Positions 21,841-34,282 are shown, counted from the stretch's first letter. The stretch is DNA of 64,000 nucleotides from Tubulanus polymorphus (GCF_964204645.1 NC_134027.1:26278485-26342484), one strand, 5' to 3'. The notes: a model not told the origin generated them from the sequence alone. A program made the numbers and translations.

Positions 21841-22596
21841 TTATTTTCTTCAATTGAATTAGACTTGTTTGTGGAAACCAAAATTACGTATTTCTGTTAT
21901 TGACCAAACTCAGTTCCCACACATGCCACGTTTCATTTATTCAATTAAAATATTGCCATTAAAATCGATACCGATAAAATACGTTGAATAAATGCGCAGT
22001 TAACACAGTGTAAACTGTAGATTTATTGGTAAAACGAAAGAAAATCAAGAAATTCGATATATCAAACGTGAGCTGGGTTATATTTAATCAGGCGAACAAA
22101 ACCGTTTCGCGGGTAGTCACCGATCGAAAATAGGTAAACAGTCAATGACAATTAATATCCGTTAATGAATTTATTCAAGAAAGCCGCGATGAGCAACAGC
22201 TGTGGTAACGAGTCAATATTTACATTGAGAGATTTGCGAACAGACTAGAAGAAGTCGACGCTGTTGTTTACGAGGTATTGACAACGATGTTATTGTACCG
22301 TCCGGCGAACAAGCGACGGATGGCAACTTGGATTAATCTGAAGTACCTCGACATTTCATGTTACAGATTGCTCGGATGGTTTTGAAAATATTTGCCCGGT
22401 TTTACGAGCATGAGGGTGAATTGTCTAGCGAATTTGTAAATATTAACAAGTATCCCTCAAGTATAGGATGTGCATACAACCTTGTATCCTATTTTCGAAT
22501 CCAAAGGTCACGACGCAGAGCGCATGGGCGAGTTGTGACGACTCGAGTCCAAAAATGATCATAATTCTAATCACCTTAAGTCTAGGTTCTTAGAAT

Positions 22597-22860
22597 CAAG
22601 GGCCCGTTCCAGCCGAGACTTAAGTTGAAAAGTCGTCTTAAATCAAAAGTCTGGTCTGAAGTTGTTAGATTGGCTATAGAACCAAAATGAGCTTAGACTG
22701 GTCTTAAGTTGTTAGATTGGATATAGAACCAAAATAAGCTTAGACTGGTCTTAAGTTGTTAGATTGGATATAGAACCAAAATGAGCTTAGACTGGTCTTA
22801 AGTTGTTAGATCGCTATAGAACTAAGATGGTCTATGACTAGACTATGGAACACGCCCAAG
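22597..22860. mobile_element. TIR-bounded element containing four 47-bp repeats
   Basis: The ends GGCCCGTTCC (22601-22610) and GGAACACGCC (22847-22856) are inverted repeats with two mismatches, flanked by CAAG on both sides (possible 4-bp target duplication). Inside are about four tandem 47-bp units (GTTGTTAGATTGGCTATAGA, then ACCAAAATGAGCTTAGACTG). The same unit makes the large array at 59.7 kb. Boundaries are proposed by eye. Confidence 0.55.
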
Positions 22861-22869
22861 ATGGTTTTA

Positions 22870-23320
22870 GACTGGCTTTAACTGTGCAATTGATGGACCC
22901 CGTATTACGTCTATTTAAGCATATTCCAAGCTAAGTGTCTATAATAATATCTAGCAAAAATCCGCTATAAAATCCCTGACAAATTAGAGGAATAATAAAA
23001 TAGAATCGCACAACCATCAAACCGGTCGTAAATATGTCTCCGAGGCATCGTGAAATCGAACGCTCGGTGATATGTCTGCTGTATGTAAGCGTAAACTCGT
23101 GTCAAACCAATTTAACAATCTCCAATTACGAGTAATTGAAGTTTGCTATATAAAATAACTCGTAGATACCGCGAATAATCCCCCGGCGCAGCTAGAATCA
23201 CCGAGAAACCCGCGACGGAATGAACTAAGTCGCAGATCCGTATCACCAGAAATGCAATTACGCGGTTTTAACCGGAATCGTCAAACGACACAGAGAGTTG
23301 TAATCCAGAGACAGTCTACT
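22870..23320. other. short non-coding stretch
   Basis: I see no gene or repeat. Confidence 0.4.
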
Positions 23321-23324
23321 GACT

Positions 23325-23752
23325 CTGAGAGGGCACACATACCGTGTGCGGCGTGACTGCGAGGGCACACGTACACCGCACACATCCCGTGCTGCGGTGT
23401 GACTGCGAGGGCACACATACCGCACACATCCCGTGCTGCGATGTGACTGCGAGGGCACACTTCACGCACACATCCCGTGCTGCGGTGTGACTGCGAGGGC
23501 ACACTTCACGCACATCCCGTGCTGCGATGTGACTGCGAGGGCACACGTACCGCACACATCCCGTGCTGCGGTGTGACTGCGAGGGCACACTTCACGCACA
23601 CATCCCGTGCTGCGGTGTGACTGCGAGGGCACACTTCACGCACACATCCCGTGCTGTGATGTGACTGCGAGGGCACACTTCACGCACACGTCTCGTGCTG
23701 CGGTGTGACTGCGAGGACACACTTCACGCACACATCCCGTGCTGCGATGTGA
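23325..23752. repeat. GC-rich minisatellite, about 44-bp unit
   Basis: Nine to ten copies of a unit built from GAGGGCACAC, TTCACGCACACATCCCGTGC and TGCGGTGTGACTGC, with 42-45-bp length variants. The array is far richer in G+C than the region around it. Open frames on the minus strand (23258-23588) are translations of the array in shifting frames and are not taken as genes. Confidence 0.95.
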
Positions 23753-23922
23753 ACGAAATATTCATATTTTTCGCTTGTTGATTATTATTCTTATGTAAGA
23801 TTGTCAACCTCGCTCAGCGGTCGCCAGTAGCTCGCAAGGCTTAGCGATGTAAAACAATCTCGGTCTGTGGTTCATAGCCAATCTAACGAGTATACACCAG
23901 TCTTAGAGACTAAACGCCAGTT

Positions 23923-24144
23923 ATGATTTATGACCTACATCGTCATGCCTGTGCAAATATGGCAAAAACAACTGTCAATTTCATGTTCGGTCACCACGGT
24001 TTCGGACCTAAAATCACGACGAATAACCCGAGTACTACATCCTCTCCTCTGCGATCATCCCCAGAATACTTAGTTATACCACAGACATCTGAGCCTCATC
24101 GAACAGAAAAACAATTCCCTGATCGAGATTTGATTGATCTTTAA
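23923..24144 (+). CDS. hypothetical 73-codon frame
   Basis: An ATG at 23923 opens 73 residues to TAA: a His/Phe/Gly-containing start (NFMFGHHGFGPKI), then a Ser/Thr/Pro-rich tail. No splice or poly(A) support was found, and no family is recognised. Confidence 0.18.
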   Translation: MIYDLHRHACANMAKTTVNFMFGHHGFGPKITTNNPSTTSSPLRSSPEYLVIPQTSEPHRTEKQFPDRDLIDL

Positions 24145-24259
24145 TAGATATGAACATCAATTATAAGCAGCAATCATCTCTAATGTAGTCAGCAGCTACA
24201 TAAATCCGGCCGGCGCACTCGTCTCATCTAGTGTGTCTGTCTGGGCCGCCATGTTTATT

Positions 24260-24491
<232 letters not shown>

Positions 24492-24603
24492 TATTGACGC
24501 TGGGGATCTGTAAACGTGATGTCGATAAACCATCAGATATTAGGTCGTAATTATAAGAAAATAATCAGAGTATTTGCAGAAAGCAATTATTTCCAGTTTG
24601 AAG

Positions 24604-25071
24604 CTAAATTGCGTCGGCGACTCGGCCGCAATTCGCCGGGTTGCTATTCGCGATAGATTGACGACGATATCGATGGGTTTCCCGTGAGTAGGGACGGGAG
24701 GTCAGACACTGGGGGATCGGGGCAGAGTTAGAAAGAATTTCCCGATTTGGCTCTTTGGAAATTTCTATAATGAGCCATTTAAACCTACGCGATAAGAAGA
24801 CAATAAATAATTGGTCCATCGCCTTAGAAATGTGTTTTCTTCTTTTAATTCGTAGAATCGTGGAAAAAACCTCGATCAAGATATTCCAGCGAACAGGAAG
24901 ATTAGCCCACGCTTGACATTGAGCAACAACGTTAAGAGAACGTCTCAATATCGGATAACTAGAGTGAGGAGTGTGAGAACTTATTCTGGGAATTTTTACT
25001 AGTGCTTTGTATAAATCTTTCAAACCTACGCGATTGAGATCAGATTCCGCGGGTAGGTGCAGACAACAGTA
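24604..25071 (-). CDS. longest open frame in the window, about 155 codons
   Basis: On the minus strand the frame is open from 25071 to a TAG at 24606-24604. There is no ATG until residue 85 (24819), so it would need an upstream exon or be a 71-residue product. The middle is hydrophobic and basic (WNILIEVFSTILRIKRRKH); the end is Arg/Ser/Asn-rich. Two parts resemble each other at DNA level (CGCGTAGGTTTGAAAGA and CGCGTAGGTTTAAATGG), hinting at an internal duplication. Not recognised; no clear acceptor. Confidence 0.25.
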   Translation of the reverse strand, partial: YCCLHLPAESDLNRVGLKDLYKALVKIPRISSHTPHSSYPILRRSLNVVAQCQAWANLPVRWNILIEVFSTILRIKRRKHISKAMDQLFIVFLSRRFKWLIIEISKEPNREILSNSAPIPQCLTSRPYSRETHRYRRQSIANSNPANCGRVADAI

Positions 25072-25079
25072 TCAACACC

Positions 25080-26830
25080 CGCTCGGCAACTTAACCCATT
25101 GACAAAAATGTGCAGTTAAACCTTAGTGGGCTTTTGTGAAAATGTCTTGAATGATCAGAAAGTGATCTGCTTAATCTGTCTGGTTTCGAATTTGCGTGTC
25201 GGCATAATCCGGTGTAAGCTGCGGTCCATGTTGTTCATATTGCTGCTGGTAACCCCGGTATGAACTCAGTTTTGGTAACAGGTGCGCGTGAAACCGCATC
25301 AACTTGACTTAAACCGAATTCACAACTAAAGTGGACAACAGCTGATTATCGATTATTGATTATTGATTTTTCATAAGCATTCACTCTCGTCCGTAGCTCG
25401 AATTCAAACCCTTTCAACCTTAAAATCGAAATGCAATTCAATTCCTACCGTACTCGCTTTATACTACATATAGTTCATCACTGCCAGTCTGCATTCACTT
25501 ACCTACAAAATAGAAATAACAAGACGCGTCTTAGAAATCAGTAAAACAAGTCGAATAAACACTCGGAAATTCTACCGAATAATATCAGAAGAATTGAGGA
25601 AAAAAATAAGTGAGCATTTTTTAAATGTGGAAAACACTCGACCATAATCTTTACGAAATATTCGGGCCGAATCGTTTGTTTGCAAGCGTCGTATTAACAC
25701 GGATCTGGAGACTGTTTGAAGTATCGTTTTTGACACTGTTTCTACGTGACGTGTTTTCATTACGCGACAGACGAAGAAATGTCGCTTAGAGCAGACGACA
25801 AAGATCTTAGTTAAAATATGTGGCGTTGTTTTTCGGAGCGGTTGAAATAATTGTCTTCATGAACCAGCGAAACGATATTCATTTAAATTCGTTGTATATT
25901 GCGGTCTAAAAGGACAGTGAAGTGATACATAATTGCAGTGGAGAAAATAGACTGATTAGATTAGATATGGTATGCCCAGTAAGGGGTCAAGTCTATAATG
26001 CCGCCACAGACCCCGGCAAGGACACTGAACTGTGCCCTCAATAACCGCAATAAGATCCTCAGTAATGACACTTCAATTCTGATATAAGAACTGGTATAAA
26101 TCAAAGCAAACATTGAAGGTGTCTAACGTCTTACAGTCAATTCGAAACGGCGTCTGGTTTCACAAGTGCCGTGCAATAAAAGTTGGCAGTATATTTCGTT
26201 TATATTTATTGAGTTTTATTTCATTTGATGTCCGCTAGCGTGACTATAGATTGTAAGCAATATTATCAAGTATGAAGATTATGCCCAAAGATTGTTGTTA
26301 TCTGACTGCCGGGACTAGTTTACCCGTAAAAATCAGTTATGAATTGAATATCTTCCATAGGATTTCTTTATGCTATTTTGAAAAGCCGATTTTCTCGAAT
26401 AAATGAAGAGTTTTCGGTATAAAGATCTATAGGTCTCTTTACGATTCAGATAATACGCGGTTTAAACCACACATTTCGTGAATGAAAATAGCCCGGCGTT
26501 GGATGACGAATACACTTGTTATAAACTGCAGACTCCATGCGGGGAAAGCTAATTTTTCTGCTCAGCAACCAGACACACGGAATTATCCGGATCATATATT
26601 TATATGCTAGTATTTACACCTGTCTTGCAGTCAGTGAATAACCCAACACATTTCTAACTAAGCTCTTATTAAGTCGAAGATATATGCAGCCAGGATTTCT
26701 AGCCTGATACGACCCGGCGAAATAGTAAGACACTAGAGTATCCTTTCAAAAGCTTTTGATAACTCACAAATATGATACTTAATCTAAAAGCAATTGACGA
26801 TAGTGAAATGATATAAATCTCAGTGTAGAG
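25080..26830. other. intergenic or intronic stretch
   Basis: No supported gene. A full-consensus minus-strand donor (GTAG|GTAAGTGA) lies near 25503 without a convincing exon. A family A-like fragment (GAATTCAAACCCTTTCAACC) lies at 25400-25419. Confidence 0.4.
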
Positions 26831-26975
26831 TTAACAAATAAAAACCCACAGTAGATGTATAGAAAAGTTTATTTTTTTTAAGTTTCTCTGAATGATGGGG
26901 TTTAGAAGTAACCCCGAAACTGCTAGAAAATATACTTTTCTACATATCTACTGTGTGGGTTTTTATTTGTGTTAA
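26831..26975. mobile_element. TTAA-flanked foldback element (piggyBac-like MITE)
   Basis: TTAA at 26831-26834 and 26972-26975 brackets inverted arms of about 35 bp (CAAATAAAAACCCACA... at 26835 and its complement ending at 26971, with a CA indel). About 65 bp lies between them, including a second small inverted pair (GGGGTT/AACCCC). A TTAA duplication is the hallmark of piggyBac-type insertion; the superfamily is inferred. No coding capacity. Confidence 0.72.
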
Positions 26976-26979
26976 AAGC

Positions 26980-27920
26980 AATTGAGTTCATTAAAAAATA
27001 ATTTGTCAGTCGAGTACACATAAACTAAATAATGAATGGACTGAAAGACATCCTTATAGTGTTTCATTCAATTATTCACTTTTTGTAGCAATGAAATTCG
27101 AGACTACCCGAAGACATCGAACACTTAAACCAGTAACCGGATCAAAGGCTATGCGAATATCGTAGCGAACTCGTGTCAACAGTGGTCGAATAATATTTAT
27201 ACAATAGGTAAATTTACTTAACGCGTAGAACTGCGCGCATTGTCTAGCAATAACTTAATAAAAATTCGAGAAAGAAAACCTTTTAGATATAGATTCAAAG
27301 CTCGACAATTATGTATATAGAGTCTTTTCTTAGGATAAGAGATCCACCATTGTCAGTATCACACCGTATCAAAGTTTGGTGCTGTCCCAGTTTGCTTTTG
27401 ATTTGAGTTACCAATCAAGAAAACACACAAAAGAAGTGACTAAAATATCTTCCAATGTTGAAATCAGAAATATATTGAATCCTGTCATAATAGTTTAATT
27501 TTAATTTCATTGTCTTAACAAAACATCTAGTACCCTCAGAATACCAGGATGCTGCCAAAACCAAGCCCTGGGATATTCAATATGACGTATTCCATAGATT
27601 TCTCTAATATCTCGCGCAGATTAAGTAAAGGTAGTATTTGATGCATGAATTTAATAGATTTACTATAAAATCGTGACCCGAACTAAAACGCTCGACGTTC
27701 ATGTGTTGACACTTTTAACTATTTATCGACGATTTTGTCATCGGTGGCATCGGTTCAGACGCGACCCCAACATCAATATCACATAACATCGAACGCCGCA
27801 CGAGAGGTTGAAACCATCATGCAATCTTTATATAGAATTTATTGAATAATCTGCTGTCGAATGAATAAACAAAAAAAAAATTGCTAACAATTTTCCACGT
27901 TTTCTACGCGACACACGTAC
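26980..27920. other. AT-rich stretch
   Basis: I see no gene, tandem repeat or foldback here. Confidence 0.4.
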
Positions 27921-27926
27921 TCACAC

Positions 27927-28051
27927 ATCGCAGCGGACGTGAGCAGGGTTCTCTTCGTGGTTCGTTTGATTTCCATTTTTAGATAAGATATATACTAAAA
28001 ATGGAAAATCAAACGAACCACGAAGAGAACCCTGCTCGCGTCCGCTGCGAT
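27927..28051. repeat. foldback hairpin with 56-57-bp arms
   Basis: Arms 27927-27982 and 27995-28051 pair with one mismatch and one extra A; the spacer is 12 nt and AT-rich. The outer end is GC-rich (ATCGCAGCGGACGTGAGCAG). It may be a young foldback transposon or a hairpin RNA gene. No flanking target duplication is obvious. Confidence 0.8.
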
Positions 28052-28080
28052 CTGACATGATTCGATGACCTGTAAATTTT

Positions 28081-28120
28081 AAACGACCCAAATTTGACTC
28101 GGTCTAAAATGAAATGGTGT
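28081..28120 (-). repeat. inverted copy of the 3.8-kb dispersed repeat core
   Basis: The complement of CTCGGTCTAAAATGAAATGG matches TTTCATTTTAGACCGGGTCA at 3847-3866. It lies directly beside the 27.9-kb hairpin. Confidence 0.45.
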
Positions 28121-28129
28121 CGTTTTTAC

Positions 28130-31100
28130 CGCAGGGGGTTCATAGTTTAAACTCAGCGTGTATCGATTCCTTCAATACGCGAATATCTGAATATCGCAAG
28201 GTTTAGTTCGCTAATTAGGCCAACCCGATTCTATAATTCTATTCGAGTCCATTCATTTCGCGCCACACGCGGAAAAATCTATTTCAGAAAGTTACGAAAA
28301 CATTTTGATAACCAAACTTTCTGTGCGATGTATGAATAGATATCTAATGAAGGATATGGCGCTTTTCTAGAACATGTCACAATAAACCTACAAAATCTAC
28401 GACCGAACGTAGAATTAGTCTTAAAAAAACTCTATCCATTTTCTTTCTCTGATGTCACGATCGATGACAATTGGCTTTCGATACTTTTTATCAAGAGGCT
28501 CGTATTTAAACAATTCCGCTTCGTAATTGAAATCTACTCCACTCGGCGAATGACTATTCAGTTTTCAAAGTATATGTGCTTTGATCTTGCGGTTTTTGTA
28601 AAAAGTAGACGCTTGATCCTAATACCCATCTTACGCGGCGACACACTGGCCACAGAGGTAATATTACCTAAAAAGCTTTTACGCGAGTGATTCACAGCGC
28701 AAAAATATCAATGAGGTTTTTTAAAAGTTCATCAGGTTTTCCAGTACTGCAAATGCGCGGCTATTGTATTGCACCGAAACATCGAGAACTTTCACATTTC
28801 GTGTTTGTTTTACCCGAACTATCGTCACGAATGACGCGCAAACCACACTTTGTCGTGGGAACCAAAACTAAACATCGGACTAAAACGAAAACTTGATTCA
28901 ACTCTGTATGAATCTGCGGTTTAAGTGACAGTTAGTGGGTTGGGTAACGTCCTCCGCCTCATGCTGTTTACCGGGGTCAACCGAGTCCTTCCTTTTGAAG
29001 TTGGAAAAAATTCGTATTTCACACGTAAATCCGCTATTATCAATGGATTGTTTTAAAGGCGTTCATTATTTAAAATTTTTTATGAATCGAGGGATTGGCA
29101 AACCTGTCTGTGATGCGAACATTTTACAAAAAAAATATATTATGCTTACGTCGGTGACTTTTTAGAACGGGATATGAATACAAGACAATTAGCTGCACCT
29201 AAGGAGATGTGAGGGGGATAGCTGCCGGGAGACGTTTTGTTCACGTCCGACTTCTTTTCAAAACCTGTCACTAAACCTAGCCGTCAACATCTGACGAAGA
29301 TGACATCTACATAATCGCGACATATTTTTACAGTTGAATTCGACAAAAGGAATTGATGGTAAATCGGGACTAGAATCGGTTATAACATTCATTACACAAC
29401 ACACTGTAAAACGTTGCCCGTTTTTTTTTTTTTGTTGCTTTATCATCATTCATCGCGGATGTAAAAAAAAAACAGTTTCTAAAACTATTTTGCGGCGATG
29501 AATGCTGCTCGGATTTGTTACGTCTCGAAGCGGCACAAAGTTATCGGTTTCATAATTCAATTCAAAAAGATTCTTTTCATATCTGAGGTTTATTTCCATC
29601 GCGCCGGCGGTTTGACTTCGCAGAAAGGTCTACGTCGATTACAATAGCCACTGTAAACAGTATGATCTTCGTGGTATCATTTTTTGCAAACATTTCCACG
29701 ACTTCTAAATCTAAGCAGAATTCGCCGAATAGGATTAAAAAATCGTACTTTGTTACTACGGCCTCAATCGACAATTCATGTCTAGATTGTAAAAAACGAT
29801 TCGCTTCGTTCGCGAACAGAAAATCTAAAAAACGAATGTACTTGGGAAGACTAAAACAAGGAGGGGGTAAGCCTAATGTCTGGCGTCTGGAGATGGAATC
29901 CTAACAATGCATGATTACTATGATCAGTACTACCGCATTTTTAAGATATCCTATAATAATAGTTATTCGGATTTTATTGATACAGGTGTGGAGCAGTAAT
30001 TTTACTTTATAACCAGAGATCACGCGTGTATTTTATAGTATTCCTAGAGCGCTCATTGTGTAACTGTACCGGGCAAACTTTCTCCGACAGAAAAATCGAG
30101 GGAGCTAAAAAGTGCAGTTTTTATCATCGGATTGATTATCAAATAAATACATGGGCGGTGACTTGATTTGTCAGAGTTCGGTGCGTTTTTTATGTCTCAA
30201 AACAGAGAACAGATCTACAATCGATCTCACAGATAATATTCTGGCCAGGAGAATGATGGCTAATGTACCGGTTCCTTTGTAATATCCCCAGGTCACCGGA
30301 ATACATTCACATCCGCCCAGCATCTTTGACAATGCAGTCGTATCTTCGCGACAAATTCCCGGCAACTCAAGAATTGATATTCGAAAAATAAGTACATGTA
30401 GTTTCGAAGCCGAAACGAGACCTCCCGGATAGATTGATTGAGATTTTTATAAACAGTTGAAAATAGCTATTATCCCGTTCGCAACATGCCAGAAGCTAGA
30501 GACACATACGACAATACAGCGGTTCACCACAGAGAGTCGAATACTTCAAACAGAGCCGACCTGGGGCAGGCGAGGCACAGCGTTTGAACTTCCTATGTAT
30601 TCGAGTTACACGCGTAGATTTACAAAGCATCCACGATTTTATTGGCAGAGAACGATGAAATGATTGTATATTTTTAAGTTGTTTTGCAATCGAGAGATCT
30701 AAAATAGCATTGATCTTTCGGGGGAACTATAGCAGTCGTTTCGGCAATTGATTTTTTTTTTAATCAGTCAACTCGCCAGGTGGTGTTGCCGGTCAAAATC
30801 AAGAGTCTTTTGTATCCTAATATCATGTAATATGTTCAAGTCGCAAAAAAACAATGTAATTCGTATTTGCGTGAATAAGCTGAAGAAATTGAGAGTTTAA
30901 ATGGCTCGTTAGGCTTGTATATTACAATGTTACGAATGCACATATGATATCTATTGTCCGCTTCATGTCACCCAGTCACCCCCAGCCTTCATTAAGATAG
31001 CCTCCCACAAACTCATTAACCGATAATCACTATACATATTGAAATTAATCAAATTTCATGTCCGATTCCTTCGAGCGGTCGGCTCTTTTTGATCGCGGCT

Positions 31101-31900
31101 AGAAACCGCACCGGGAACAAAGCCGAGCTTTAAACTATAGCCGATATACCCGCAGTCATTTATCATTACCAGTACAGATTCCAATCTAATTCTCACCGAC
31201 AATCGAATTAGGATTTAATTTCATTTTCAAAATATTAAATACAGCAGCAGGTTGGTAGAACACGCCGTGCGGTGTATTGAAATGAAGGGCTTTAAATTCA
31301 AGAATTCACGCAGAAATAACTACAGTACTCGTGTTCAGAATATCGCTATCTCTGCCTTGAATTTCAAGTTAAACCAATAACACCTGTTTGCGAGTTGTTT
31401 TTTAGAACGTATGGGGTAATTTAAAAAATAAAGTTCAAATTTCTTACGTTACGGCGCGGTTTTTTAGCGAACTCGGAAAAAAAATCTGGCAACGCGGCAA
31501 AATCGCGGCGTTAACCAACCAACCGTGCAGAGAATCGGGTGGAGATCAACACAATTCAGAGCCATGTCTCAAATCTATCCCAAAAAAGGGAAATTGTCCA
31601 TCGATCTGTTTTTGCCTCAGTCTCTGGTTGCGTAAAAGTATATTTTTCATCGAAGATCTAGGTTGGATGTTATAGAGATATTTTTTTGTAGATCGTGTAA
31701 TCTTTTTCTGCGCGTCTGAGTGTCCGGGTTTATTCCACTTTCAGGTTATTTTTTGAGTATTTCTATGAATCGCGGCGTCGTTTGAATATCTTCCTGCACG
31801 GAAGAAGCCGGATTATTATTTTGATAGCTGCTGGATTAATGGGGGTAGAGCGATGATCGATCGGCGGATTAGACGACCGTCTTATTCCTACAGCATTTCA
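28130..31900. other. intergenic or intronic stretch
   Basis: Short open frames (28687-28896, 29662-29904, 30457-30663) lack supporting signals. Poly(A/T) runs lie near 29419-29431 and 29463-29471. I found no repeats of note. Confidence 0.4.
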
Positions 31901-31989
31901 AACATTTCAGACGAATACAATTCTATATGATTTCTACGAGTTGTTCTACATTTTACGAGAGATGCAGGAAACTTAAAGAACCCAAATGT

Positions 31990-32345
31990 ACCAGTGTTCA
32001 GGGACCAGTATGTTTAGGTTGGTCTAAGTTCACGTTGGTTAGAGTTAACCATCAGTTACGTACCATGGTGGCAATAACTTCTGACCAACTCTTGAGCAAC
32101 TACTGACTCCTTGTTCGTGAATCAATTATCATTTCCATGAGGTCTCTTTATCTAAGTTCTTTACTGGCATAGCTTTGAAGTGTCATGTCTGTTTAATGCT
32201 ATCTAAAGCCAATCTAAGCACTTAGGACCAGTCTTTAGACCGCTTTTGCACTTAAGTCGGGACTGAGCAACGCTGGGACCAAATTCATTTTCTAGAAGTT
32301 CTTAACTGGTCCATTTGAACTACAATCTAGAAGTCTTAGATATAT
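31990..32345. repeat. degenerate copy of the 47-bp family element
   Basis: Scattered matches to the family (GGTTGGTCTAAGTT, TTAGGACCAGTCTTTAGACC, AAGTCGGGACTGAGCAACG) resemble the ends and unit of the element at 22.6 kb. It is heavily diverged. Confidence 0.35.
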
Positions 32346-32349
32346 AGCA

Positions 32350-33760
32350 GGAAGGTGATTAGGAGAAACAGGTCCCGTAGAAACAAACACTGATTTATCG
32401 TGTTATTTGTGACACCATTGCGATGCCTACACTCGCTTATATACATAAAGCATATAGTATAACATTAATTGGAAACCGTTGATAATGCGGCGGGTCTTTT
32501 ATCGCTCTCGAGCGGTTCAGTTTTCACCGGCGATAGAATGAAAGCGAATCCCGGGCGGTTAAACATGAAAGGGATCGTGTTCACTCATCGGTGGTGATAT
32601 CAACAATACACTCATTAAACATTCCCGCCGTCAAATATCAGAACATATCAATCCGAGATTCGATCGCGATTATTTATATTGGTCAACGAGGTACAAGCTA
32701 TTCATCGTATTAGTCGATCTCTCTATATGGGGGGAGGGTGATCCATACGTTCATTCATTATATCAATTAATATCGTGTAATTTAGGTCACTTGTACTATC
32801 ATATTCATATTCATATATTTTACTGCCCACAAAAAATGATTTGCATAGATTAAAAAGTATAAACATACAAAAAACCTATCTAACAAGGAAAAGGTAAAAA
32901 AAGATAAAAATGTTTTAAGCCTTTTCTAATTTGAATTCCTAAGTCTCGACAAGTTCCTCCTGTAAAGTTTAACAACCTATACGTTACATTTATCGAGTGG
33001 CATGATTGCCTGGCAGTGCTGGCACAATTACCCCTATGCCATTTCGCTGATGGTTGATATCTCGTCCAGTTATAACCTGGTTAGAACCACTCAGTAAAAC
33101 TCGGATCAATACGCGTAATTATGACGATTTCAATTATTCAAAATAATTCGAATTTGTTTCATAATTGAACTCGAGTAGATACGCCTACGACTGAACTGAT
33201 TATAGAATAGAACTCTTCTCTCCTCAGCAGCTGATGAATCGTTGGAGTCTATTTCAATCTAATAGGTTTTTGATAATCCTTCAATATCGCGGAAAATGAA
33301 TTCGCAATCGATATTTTAGTTCAACCGTCTGGTCATCTTAGATCAGATATATACAACCCGTTAAGGCACCCGGCTTCCGTTCAAACAAGCTGAAATTTTA
33401 GTCGAAAACTAAGACATCCCTAACGAGCCATCCTCCTGACCTTGAAAATGGAAACTGATTTCGATATAGGTTACCGAATCGTCGACCAATACTGCGTCAT
33501 TACTGATATTAATCATGAGCGCACCTATAAAGTTTAGATTAACTTGACACTTTATGTAAGTAACAGGTCATGAGTTTATCAACAACTGGCCATCCTGTAC
33601 GAATATAGGCCTTCGAGTGGTCGTGAACTTCGGCGATGTAAACATTCGTATTGTTTTGGTCAGTTGTCAAACTGATAAGAACTGGTAAGCAGCACTCGCG
33701 AAGGTGTCAACTTTCTTTATCTAGGTGACAAGTGAATAGGTGTTTATCAATTACTTATCA
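32350..33760. other. intergenic or intronic stretch
   Basis: I see no supported gene or repeat. GTAAG donors near 33557 and 33684 have no clear exon. Confidence 0.35.
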
Positions 33761-33769
33761 TAATAACGT

Positions 33770-34183
33770 ATGGGTTCGATAAATTTTGGCAGAGGAGTGG
33801 TACTTATACTGGCACTATACCAGAACTACGAAACTAACGGAAACGAAGACGACGGTTTGAGAATTTTATCGCGATCATCTGTTACAAATATCCCGACCGC
33901 GAATTTCAAAGTTACCGATACCTCAGATCAAAAAGCATGTACCCCGCGTTTAGAATAACAGTTACATAAACGGATCAAACGTTGGCAATGTTGCGTTCTC
34001 TCGGTGAGGTGGCCCGGTTTCACTATAGTCGAGATCTTCCACCCAGATCTCCGAACAACTGCTGTTTTCAAACGCAACAAAGTCTGCTTTGAAAAATCGC
34101 CGATTTCTCAAGAGTCTCAGCGTCCTGTAGATGCAGCCACGTTCTCAGGTGGTTCGTGTTACATAATAACGAGGGTCTTCTAG
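33770..34183 (+). pseudogene. open frame of 137 codons broken by a single TAA
   Basis: The ATG at 33770 opens 62 codons to TAA (33956-33958). The same frame is then open for another 74 codons to TAG at 34181-34183. The first part begins with a leader-like hydrophobic run (GVVLILAL, residues 9-16). The second part reads well (FTIVEIFHPDLRTTAVFKRN, then VCFEKSPISQESQRPVDAA). This could be a pseudogene, two exons with the stop in an intron (AG after CACTATAG near 34025 is a possible acceptor), or stop readthrough. No family is recognised. Confidence 0.28.
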
Positions 34184-34282
34184 AATGAAATATGTACCGC
34201 GAACTTATGCTAACATTTTGGAGCCATCCTCATTTATGACGCCGTGAGGCGAGTCACTTACAGAATACGAAATGATCGGAAC

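Noticed and set aside
23258-23588. Three overlapping Cys/Arg-rich minus-strand frames
   Set aside because: They are the 44-bp minisatellite read in three frames.
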